Source: Bacteroidota bacterium (GTDB lineage Bacteria; Bacteroidota; Bacteroidia; Cytophagales; Cyclobacteriaceae). Taken from it: DNA of 38,310 bases. The stretch is taken from NCBI GenBank assembly GCA_003242315.1, contig QGUY01000005.1, positions 1 through 38,310 of the forward strand, given 5' to 3'. The notes under the pieces were generated by a model. That model had not been told where the DNA came from. It worked only from the letters and a program-made list of their open reading frames with translations, and ran no database searches. Shown piece by piece: positions 7,949 through 14,288 of the stretch. The position numbers and the translations under genes are program-made. Position 1 is the first letter of the stretch. Each line of letters begins with the position of its first letter.

Positions 7949-8978
7949 CCTCTACTCTAAACCTCGGATCAATTGCTCCGAGGCGATCATAGGCCGATCG
8001 TGAGATTTTAATAATGAGGTTGTTTGTGAGGGCTGTATCGGGTAGTTTTCCTATTACGCGCACGAATACTTCCCGGTTGTTCATTTCGTTGCGAACCTTG
8101 AGGATGGTACCGACGGGGGCAGTGCGATGCAGAGCGAGATACTTGCGATTGCCTTCAGTGCCTTCAATGAGTTCGGCAAGTCCCGATTGCACTATCGCGT
8201 CAGCAGGCGGACCTGCGGGAACCGTGATTGTCTGAACAACAGGCGTAGTATTAACGGCTGTTGTTGTGGAAGTTGGCGAAGTTGGCGTTTCGACAGGATC
8301 ACTTTCTTCAGCCTTAACAGGTTCGGGCTTCGACCGTGTGCTTGTAGTCGACGCTGTGCCCGTCGCAGGAGGCTCGACAAAGAGCAGCTGGCCTACCTTC
8401 AGGTCATTTCCGTCAAGATTGTTCCATCGTTTTAGTTCATCAAGGCTCACACCATATTGCCTCGAAATGCCATACAGCGATTCGCCTGCTTTCACTTCGT
8501 GTACACCTTTCTGGATACCTGGTGTCACAGATGGCGGATCAGTAGAAGGTGTTGCGGTATCAACCTTTCGGATGATTAGTTCCTGTCCAACGGCAAGGTC
8601 GGATGACGTGAGCTTGTTCCAGAGCTTGAGTTCATCAACGGTAACTCCATACAGTCGGGAGATAGAGAACAGCGTTTCCTTTTCCGCCACTTTGTGGATT
8701 CCGCCGGCTCCCGCCTGCCTTGTGTAGGTACGCGGTCGCTGACCTGTGTAGGGTACCTTGAGAATCTGTCCGATTTCAAGACCAGCATCCGCAGAGGGAT
8801 TAGCCGCAATAATACTTTCTATGCTCGCGCCATACCGACGTGAGATTCCGTATAACGTCTCCTTTTCCTCAACCCGATGAAGTATGTAGACTTTTCCCTC
8901 TACCGTTTCCGTACCCAAAGAATCCGTGGGATGAAAACCTAAAAGAGAAAATCCTGCAATGACCAGCGCGTGGATCAT
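7923..8978 (-). CDS. Triple-LysM protein with C-terminal RlpA-like double-psi beta-barrel
   Basis: The start is placed at the ATG at 8976-8978 because it forms an ATGA overlap with the upstream gene and begins a signal peptide (MIHALVIAGFSLLG); the frame stays open to 9029. The 351-residue product has three LysM peptidoglycan-binding domains (about 32-76, 94-137 and 159-202, each with an ETLYGISRRYG-like helix), a Ser/Thr/Pro-rich linker (203-262) and a C-terminal domain (268-347) that matches the RlpA double-psi barrel pattern: LALHRTAPVGTILKV, then NNREVFVRVIGKLPD, then IIKISRSAYDRLG. In place of the usual VNDRGP motif it reads VIGKLPD, so lytic transglycosylase activity is doubtful and a purely structural cell-wall role is possible. 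It is probably exported to the periplasm or outer membrane. Confidence 0.85.
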   Translation of the reverse strand: MIHALVIAGFSLLGFHPTDSLGTETVEGKVYILHRVEEKETLYGISRRYGASIESIIAANPSADAGLEIGQILKVPYTGQRPRTYTRQAGAGGIHKVAEKETLFSISRLYGVTVDELKLWNKLTSSDLAVGQELIIRKVDTATPSTDPPSVTPGIQKGVHEVKAGESLYGISRQYGVSLDELKRWNNLDGNDLKVGQLLFVEPPATGTASTTSTRSKPEPVKAEESDPVETPTSPTSTTTAVNTTPVVQTITVPAGPPADAIVQSGLAELIEGTEGNRKYLALHRTAPVGTILKVRNEMNNREVFVRVIGKLPDTALTNNLIIKISRSAYDRLGAIDPRFRVEVTYYKGNQ

Positions 8979-9760
8979 GATAATTGATAGCTTAAAAACT
9001 CGTCTCCATTCCGAACAAAAAACAGGCAACCGGCAAGAACAAAAAATGTATCGGTACCGAGTCCCTTCAACGCTTCGGCAATCCGGGTGTGAAGCAGTAC
9101 TGCTCCTGATTCCCGGAGCACCAACAGATGGTTCGCCAACCCATTGGGCATTCGAATGTGGTACGAAATTACAACCTTTCCTTCGAATTCCAGATACTCG
9201 ACACTGCCTTCCGGTGAATGGTTGAACCGTGTCGTAAGAAATTTGCGCACGGTGTCAAAATATGGCGTCCCTGCCTCATATCTAAACGGTCGGAACGGCC
9301 CGGAAATTTTGTCGTCAAAGGATTCTGTATCTGTTTTTTTATCGACCTCGCGGCCCGATTCCAGGTCAAGTATCAATCGGTCTCTCCCACTGCCGGAATA
9401 ACCGATCACCGATCCCTTGTCGACGCGATCTACGACAAATTCATCACGCGTCCAAAGCTCATCACCTGTACCCGCGTTCACAGCGACCAACCCTCGCGAC
9501 TCAGGGGTTTCCGGGTTGAAGCGTTGGAGCAATAGGGTGTCGCCGGAAGCAGTCAGGAGTCCAATCCACCATTTTTCAGCGATCTCACGGTCCTGCCAAA
9601 CGAACGTCCCCTTGTCGTAGCGCAAGGCAGAAAACGCAACGCGTCTTTTCAACTCATCCCTCAACTCCAGAAAAAGGAGGTTTTGGGGAGGCAGGGCCAC
9701 CGTATTCCAGAGGGTTCCCCTGAAATGAACTGAAAACCGGAGGGGAAGGGTTTCTTTCAA
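8975..9760 (-). CDS. DUF4905-like beta-propeller protein
   Basis: This 261-residue protein has no signal peptide and contains repeated beta-rich blocks typical of quinoprotein-like propellers (LFLELRDELKRRVAFSALRYD, GLVAVNAGTGDELWTRDEF, DRLILDLESG). The overall pattern, including RVAFSALRYDKG near the N-terminus and a YFDTVRKF block, resembles the Cytophagales family DUF4905, recalled from memory rather than searched. The start is TTG at 9758-9760: a stop lies four codons upstream (9770-9772) and no ATG exists near the N-terminus. A GTAATTTGC motif 20 nt upstream may be its -7 element. It is translationally coupled (ATGA) to the LysM/RlpA-like gene, which suggests a shared envelope process. 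Molecular function is unknown. Confidence 0.7.
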   Translation of the reverse strand: MKETLPLRFSVHFRGTLWNTVALPPQNLLFLELRDELKRRVAFSALRYDKGTFVWQDREIAEKWWIGLLTASGDTLLLQRFNPETPESRGLVAVNAGTGDELWTRDEFVVDRVDKGSVIGYSGSGRDRLILDLESGREVDKKTDTESFDDKISGPFRPFRYEAGTPYFDTVRKFLTTRFNHSPEGSVEYLEFEGKVVISYHIRMPNGLANHLLVLRESGAVLLHTRIAEALKGLGTDTFFVLAGCLFFVRNGDEFLSYQLS

Positions 9761-9798
9761 CGGGTATCGTTATTTTTTTGCAAATTACAAGTCGATAA

Positions 9799-11145
9799 AT
9801 GGCTTCCAAGCAACGTATGCGCCTTACACTGCTGTTTTTGTTCTTACTCACTTCCCTTGTGGGCTTCGCACAAAAGACGCGTGTTATGGTGATGGAGATC
9901 AAGGAAACCATTGATCCCAGGATGAAGCGATATGTTGATTTGGCGCTCGACCACGCTCGTTCGACCGAGGCCGACATTGTGATCATTGAAATGGACACCT
10001 ATGGAGGGATTCTCACGGATGCCAAGGAGATCGTCGACGCAATCATGAGCTTCGAAAAACCCATCTGGGTGTACATCAATCGCGACGCTGCTTCCGCCGG
10101 AGCACTCATATCGATCGCCTGCGACAGTATATATATGTCACCGGGTGCGACGATAGGCGCCGCCACTGTGGTTGAAGCGACGGGCGAAAAGGCACCTGAT
10201 AAGTACCAGTCGTACATGCGTTCCATCATGCGCTCCACGGCCGAGGAGAGAGGACGCGACCCCCGAATTGCCGAGGCCATGGTGGACGAACAAATTGATC
10301 TTGACACCATCTCCCCTGCGGGGCAGGTAATCACATTTTCAACCAGTGAGGCAATTCAATACGGTTACTGCGAAGGCAAAGTGAATTCCATCGAGGAGAT
10401 CCTCGAGCGGAATGCTGTGAAGGATTACGAATTGTATCGCTTCAATTTGAGCGGAACAGAAAAGATCATTGCTTTCTTCCTCAATCCATTTATTAGCGGA
10501 CTGCTCATTTTGATCATCATTGGCGGGATCTACTTCGAGATGCAAACGCCGGGCGTGGGTTTCCCTGGATTCACTGCCCTGGTAGCGCTTATTTTGTACC
10601 TGGTTCCCTATTACCTTAACGGCCTGGCCGAGAACTGGGAAATTATCGCATTGTTTGTCGGCATAGCGCTGCTTGCAGTTGAAATCTTTGTTCTTCCAGG
10701 CTTCGGTATTGCAGGGATCGCTGGCATTACGTTAATGGTGTCATCCATGATACTTATTATGTTGAACAACGACTGGTTCGATTTTGGTCTGGTACCCACG
10801 TCGAGCATTGTCTTTGCAACAGCAGCGACGTTGGGAGGCATCGCTGGGGGCATTGCGCTACTCTTTATAGGCGGATCGAGACTCACGAAATCCAAATACT
10901 TTCAAACCGTTGCACTTACCGATACGCAGGAAAGGTCGAAGGGATATACAGCGAGCTTTATCAATGAACCGATGAAGGGAAAAATAGGCAAGGCATACAC
11001 CGTACTTCGACCCAGCGGCAAGGTGATGATCGACGACCGTATTTACGATGCTTACACCCGCGGAGATTATATTGACAAAGACGCGGAAATTATCGTCGTC
11101 AGTGACGAAGGAACGAGCCTTCAGGTAAGGAGGCACACGCCATGA
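9799..11145 (+). CDS. NfeD-family membrane-bound ClpP-like serine protease
   Basis: This 448-residue protein starts with a signal peptide (about 1-25, VGFAQ). A ClpP/crotonase-fold protease domain follows, with oxyanion-region MDTYGG (about 65-70), probable nucleophile Ser99 in DAASAGA and probable Lys135 at the start of the helix before SYMRSIMRS, matching the Ser-Lys dyad of archaeal NfeD homologues. Four to five transmembrane helices (about 225-375) and a C-terminal OB-fold NfeD domain (about 390-445: GKIGKAYTVLRPSGKVMIDD) complete the long-form architecture. Long NfeD proteins are thought to act with stomatin/prohibitin (slipin) partners in membrane quality control; no stomatin gene is seen here. 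It heads a plus-strand trio with kdsB and a flavin reductase joined by ATGA overlaps. Confidence 0.9.
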   Translation: MASKQRMRLTLLFLFLLTSLVGFAQKTRVMVMEIKETIDPRMKRYVDLALDHARSTEADIVIIEMDTYGGILTDAKEIVDAIMSFEKPIWVYINRDAASAGALISIACDSIYMSPGATIGAATVVEATGEKAPDKYQSYMRSIMRSTAEERGRDPRIAEAMVDEQIDLDTISPAGQVITFSTSEAIQYGYCEGKVNSIEEILERNAVKDYELYRFNLSGTEKIIAFFLNPFISGLLILIIIGGIYFEMQTPGVGFPGFTALVALILYLVPYYLNGLAENWEIIALFVGIALLAVEIFVLPGFGIAGIAGITLMVSSMILIMLNNDWFDFGLVPTSSIVFATAATLGGIAGGIALLFIGGSRLTKSKYFQTVALTDTQERSKGYTASFINEPMKGKIGKAYTVLRPSGKVMIDDRIYDAYTRGDYIDKDAEIIVVSDEGTSLQVRRHTP

Positions 11146-11891
11146 CGCGCATTCTAGGAATCATTCCTGCCCGCTATGCCAGCACGCGCTTTCCGGGGAA
11201 ACCACTCGCGGATATTGGTGGTATGTCGATGATCGAAAGGGTGTACCGCCAGGTTAAACGTTCCACGCGTCTGGATCGGGTGATTGTCGCCACCGACAAC
11301 CAGGAAATCTACAATCATGTCGCATCTTTTGGCGGCGAAGCAGTCATGACCCACGACCGCCATCCGAGCGGTACCGATCGCTGTTACGAGGCGTTTACCT
11401 TACTGGGCGAATCTTTCGATTACGTGATGAACATTCAGGGCGATGAACCTTTCATCCAGCCCTCACAGATTGATACCCTGGCAAATACCCTGGACGGCCA
11501 GACGGAAATCGCTACACTGGTGAAACGTACTGCAGATGAGGACGAACTCAGTAATCCCGGGGAAGTTAAAGTCGTATTAGACCGCACCGGCACAGCGTTG
11601 TATTTTAGTCGGACACCCATCCCATATATCCATAACGCTCCCAAAGGTCAGTGGGCGGGCAAGCATGTATTTTATAAGCACATAGGTTTGTATGCCTATC
11701 GAACCGACGTCCTGCGGGATATTACTCAACTGCCAGTGTCGACGCTGGAAAAAGCTGAGTCGCTTGAACAGCTGCGATGGCTGGAGCACGGATATCGGAT
11801 CAAAGTTGCTGAAACGGACACAGAGAGTCTGTGCATTGAAACCCCTGAAGATGTACAGCGCGCTCTGGAATATCTCAGGAATTTTTCATGA
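11142..11891 (+). CDS. kdsB: 3-deoxy-manno-octulosonate cytidylyltransferase (CMP-Kdo synthetase)
   Basis: The 249-residue length is normal for KdsB. The nucleotidyltransferase signature PARYASTRFPGKPL lies at 9-22, followed by RVIVATDNQEI, the SGTDRC motif and the metal/nucleotide segment NIQGDEPFI, and then SRTPIPY and KHIGLYAYR. The enzyme activates Kdo with CTP in the cytoplasm for transfer to lipid A, so the organism makes Kdo-containing lipopolysaccharide. The ATG overlaps the nfeD stop by 4 bp, and an AAGGAGG Shine-Dalgarno sequence (11127-11133) sits 8 nt upstream, unusual for this phylum. The following flavin reductase again overlaps by ATGA. Confidence 0.97.
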   Translation: MTRILGIIPARYASTRFPGKPLADIGGMSMIERVYRQVKRSTRLDRVIVATDNQEIYNHVASFGGEAVMTHDRHPSGTDRCYEAFTLLGESFDYVMNIQGDEPFIQPSQIDTLANTLDGQTEIATLVKRTADEDELSNPGEVKVVLDRTGTALYFSRTPIPYIHNAPKGQWAGKHVFYKHIGLYAYRTDVLRDITQLPVSTLEKAESLEQLRWLEHGYRIKVAETDTESLCIETPEDVQRALEYLRNFS

Positions 11892-12421
11892 AGGAACGTT
11901 ATACATTGATTTGCGGAACTAACCGCAAAGATGCCATCTCGCTTTATATCACGTCTCTTTACCAGGAGATACTGGCGGAACACGGTGTGCAAGCGGGTAT
12001 CATGGCATTGCATCATCTTCCGCACGATTTCGCATTCTCCGCATTGTATGAGAATTACGGAAAGAACGAGGCGTTCAATCCGTATATCGATCTCATGCTC
12101 AACACTGATAAATATGTGTTTGTTGTTCCCGAATACAACGGCTCCTTTCCCGGTGCGCTGAAAACATTTATTGACGGCCTTGAATATCCGAACACATTCC
12201 GAAACAAGAAGGGCGCGCTGGTTGGATTGGCTTCAAGTGGCCACGGCGCCAGCCTCGCGCTGAGTCACCTTACCGATATCTTCAACTTCTGCGGCATGCA
12301 CATTCTCGCTTACAAGCCCAGACTGGAGCGCATCGAACAACACTTTGAAGGCGGGAAGCTTATCAACGAGAAATACCATCAAATGCTGCGAAGGCAGGCC
12401 GCGATGTTCGTGACGTTCTGA
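11888..12421 (+). CDS. NADPH-dependent FMN reductase-family flavoprotein
   Basis: This 177-residue protein has the flavodoxin-like fold of the NADPH-dependent FMN reductase/SsuE family. LICGTNRKDAISLYI near the N-terminus is the phosphate-binding loop of FMN, and PEYNGSFPGALKTFIDGL (about 80-97) is the hallmark flavin-contacting segment, followed by a GLASSGHGAS loop. It probably reduces FMN or quinone-like substrates using NAD(P)H in the cytoplasm; the physiological substrate is not readable. Its ATG overlaps the kdsB stop (ATGA). The stop codon is immediately adjacent to the convergent hydrolase stop, with no intervening terminator. Confidence 0.88.
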   Translation: MKERYTLICGTNRKDAISLYITSLYQEILAEHGVQAGIMALHHLPHDFAFSALYENYGKNEAFNPYIDLMLNTDKYVFVVPEYNGSFPGALKTFIDGLEYPNTFRNKKGALVGLASSGHGASLALSHLTDIFNFCGMHILAYKPRLERIEQHFEGGKLINEKYHQMLRRQAAMFVTF

Positions 12422-13408
12422 TCACATCTTCAACACCTCGCGTGCAAATTGCTGCATGGCGGAATAAACGCCCTCTACATCCTGAGAAACCAGAGAACAC
12501 CCGAGGACGTGCGCATTGGCATCCGGAATCGCGACAGCACGCTTTTGCTCATGTGGCGTGCCCAGCTGCGCCATCATATCCAGCATGGCGCTGACTTTCA
12601 CTTCCGGATCCTGCTGCTCTTCGTTCTTATAATAATAGAGTGTAAGGCAAGGCTGTTTGATTTTGGCGAAAGTCTCCTTCGTCATCTTGCTCTCCAGCAT
12701 TTCCTCGAGTTCGACCACGGCCTCAAGTCGATATTGGCTGTACCAGTATTGTTTCCGCTCCGGCGGTGCATCCCATTCCCGGTATTTGCCGCCTGTAACT
12801 ATGCGCGCGATATATAAACCCCATGGATCATTCAGCAGGAACGCCGCATCGTTGTTGATGGCGATGTTCGGTGACATGTTGATGAGCGCGTGCACATCAT
12901 TCGGAAAGGCGGCAGCAAGTGCCAGCGCCATGGTGCCACCCGTTGAAGTACTCATAATGATGACCTTTTCGCCCAGACGCTTGCCAATGGCCAGCGCTTC
13001 ACGCGCGCTCGCCCACCAGCGGTCGGAAGTAAAATTGATCATGGCATCCACCGTGTCAATGCCGTGGTCAGCCATGCGCGCAAGGTAGAGGTTACATCCA
13101 AACTCCGAGGCGAACCGGCGATGTACGGGATCTCCTTCTTTCTGGCTCGCGGAAAAACCATGCAGATACACGACCGCATATTCGGTACGCGATCGCGTGC
13201 TGTCGGCCCACACAATGCGCGCATGATTGTCGGGCTTGAGTTTATGAGCGCGCTCCCTTTCGGCGATGTATGCCTCGAGGCTGTCTGGATCAGCCGGAAC
13301 CGTGATAAGGACCTCTTCCCACTCAGGCTTATCAGGTTCCGGCCCTACAAAATAGATCGCGATAATTACGATTATCGGAAAGGTTACGCGAAGAAATCGT
13401 TTCGACAC
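12422..13408 (-). CDS. Alpha/beta-hydrolase (serine hydrolase, membrane-anchored)
   Basis: This 328-residue protein starts with GTG at 13406-13408 (a stop lies six codons upstream and no ATG is close). An N-terminal hydrophobic helix (about 6-22) should anchor it to the inner membrane or act as a signal peptide. The fold is indicated by VVYLHGFSASQKEG (oxyanion loop, about 78-91), the nucleophile elbow MSTSTGG (a GxSxG variant with Ser replacing the first Gly) and the catalytic-His candidate in NAHVLG near 300. The acid is probably in the KNEEQQDPEV region. It resembles carboxylesterase/lipase-like hydrolases; substrate unknown. It lies 46 bp downstream of the small lipoprotein gene and may be co-transcribed with it. 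Confidence 0.85.
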   Translation of the reverse strand: MSKRFLRVTFPIIVIIAIYFVGPEPDKPEWEEVLITVPADPDSLEAYIAERERAHKLKPDNHARIVWADSTRSRTEYAVVYLHGFSASQKEGDPVHRRFASEFGCNLYLARMADHGIDTVDAMINFTSDRWWASAREALAIGKRLGEKVIIMSTSTGGTMALALAAAFPNDVHALINMSPNIAINNDAAFLLNDPWGLYIARIVTGGKYREWDAPPERKQYWYSQYRLEAVVELEEMLESKMTKETFAKIKQPCLTLYYYKNEEQQDPEVKVSAMLDMMAQLGTPHEQKRAVAIPDANAHVLGCSLVSQDVEGVYSAMQQFAREVLKM

Positions 13409-13429
13409 TTCCGGGTGGCTTGTTCACCG

Positions 13430-13438
13430 GCAAATTAC
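13430..13438 (-). promoter_or_regulatory. Possible promoter element before the hydrolase
   Basis: GTAATTTGC lies 21 nt upstream of the GTG start on the minus strand. It is close to the TAnnTTTG -7 consensus, with one base fewer in the spacer. The same 9-mer occurs at 9780-9788, 20 nt before the DUF4905-like gene. No well-spaced -33 element was found. Confidence 0.25.
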
Positions 13439-13454
13439 GCAATAATATTAAACC

Positions 13455-13853
13455 TTACTCGGGCCAAACATCGGCCTCCAGAAAGTCAACCGGCCCACCT
13501 CTGTACAAGTCGTACACGCTGTAGTGCAAATCCAACGATCGACCGTGAATTGTTCCCGTTCCTTCAAATTCAAACCCGGACACGATCTGAAATGGAATCT
13601 TGATGTGATCGTATGAAACGTATGCCTTCACGCGGAACCCCGTACCATACAGGTTGTCGATGTAAATAACATCAGGTCCATGTCCGGCGTAGATGTGAAT
13701 TCCATAGTGTGCGTAGTCGCCATAGGTCTGACTGTATTCGTCAACCGAATAATGACCCACGATCCTGTCACGACGGTCGTAACGAGGCTCTACTACGTAC
13801 AGGTTGCAGGCGTTCATCGTAATGAGCAGCGCCAGCGGTATAATCGCTTTCAT
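13455..13853 (-). CDS. Small putative lipoprotein of unknown function
   Basis: The ATG at 13851-13853 gives 132 residues beginning with a lipoprotein signal (MKAIIPLALLITMNAC, lipobox TMNAC, lipidated Cys at about 16). The open frame extends upstream to 13952, but that part has no signal-like features. The mature part is rich in Tyr, His, Asp and Gly (DEYSQTYGDYAHYGIHIYAGHG) and ends in beta-strand-like segments (FRVKAYVSYDHIKIPFQIVSGFEFEGTGTIHG), suggesting a small beta-sandwich or barrel on the outer membrane. I do not recognise a family. It precedes the hydrolase gene on the same strand. Confidence 0.7.
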   Translation of the reverse strand: MKAIIPLALLITMNACNLYVVEPRYDRRDRIVGHYSVDEYSQTYGDYAHYGIHIYAGHGPDVIYIDNLYGTGFRVKAYVSYDHIKIPFQIVSGFEFEGTGTIHGRSLDLHYSVYDLYRGGPVDFLEADVWPE

Positions 13854-14052
13854 GCCATTAAGAATTAGTATTCGAAGTATGCATGAAGAGAGGGCATTAG
13901 TAATCGCAAACCAGTATTCACTAATCCCAATCCTTCCTTTCTGCATTCTCACTGCCAGAAAACAAATATGGGGCCAATCGCATAAACTCCGTTTTTAGCC
14001 TCCAAAGGCGCGTTTTTGAAACCATTTCGAATCTAAGCCGATATAAAGCAGA

Positions 14053-14074
14053 AAACCCCGGTGGCCCGGGGTTT
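14053..14074 (-). terminator. Terminator at the end of the dcw operon
   Basis: A perfect 9-bp stem (AAACCCCGG 14053-14061 with CCGGGGTTT 14066-14074) with a 4-nt loop is followed on the minus strand by TTTTCTGCTTT. It lies 215 nt after the ftsZ stop and is oriented to end transcription from the division operon. The T-tract is interrupted, so it may be leaky. Confidence 0.65.
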
Positions 14075-14083
14075 CCAGCTGAA

Positions 14084-14288
14084 AAAGTGGTCAGGTCTCT
14101 CCAAACCTGCTCTTAAAACGGCATGCCGGCGCCGGCAAAAAATACGTACCACCAACAACCACTACGAATGGGGTAATGTACCCGTCGCGCGCGACATGCC
14201 ATGTCTTGCCGCGTCAACGCTTGCTGGCCGCCTGCCCGCAAGGTGTCGCTTGTTAACGCGACAATCTCACAAGGATCCTGGACTCTGA
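14084..14288 (-). other. Palindrome-rich ftsZ 3' untranslated region
   Basis: Between the ftsZ stop and the terminator are four short inverted repeats: TGTCGC/GCGACA (14244-14263), the palindrome GTCGCGCGCGAC (14184-14195), GGGTA/TACCC (14171-14183) and CAGGT/ACCTG (14092-14109). A further hairpin GGACT/AGTCC (14280-14295) spans the ftsZ stop codon. No known RNA family is recognised. Confidence 0.35.

Larger units (their letters stand above)
13854..14288. other. Intergenic region between ftsZ and the small lipoprotein gene
   Basis: These 435 bp contain no supported gene. From the ftsZ side (14288 downward) lies a palindrome-rich 3' untranslated stretch of about 210 nt, then the dcw terminator (14053-14074), then about 200 bp of A/T-rich upstream sequence for the lipoprotein gene (13854-14050) with no exact TAnnTTTG element. 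No tRNA fold was found. Confidence 0.6.

Noticed and set aside
8127..8727. Long plus-strand frames inside the LysM gene
   Set aside because: They are antisense shadows of the Ser/Thr/Pro linker and LysM repeats, with low-complexity composition and no family features.
14084..14120. tRNA-like segment (CAGGT hairpin followed by ACCA on the minus strand)
   Set aside because: No 7-bp acceptor stem, D-arm or anticodon arm can be formed at the required distances.
14124..14141. GCCGGC palindrome next to an A-run, seen as a possible terminator
   Set aside because: On the plus strand it is followed by A, not T, and on the minus strand the T-run precedes the palindrome, so it fits no terminator orientation.
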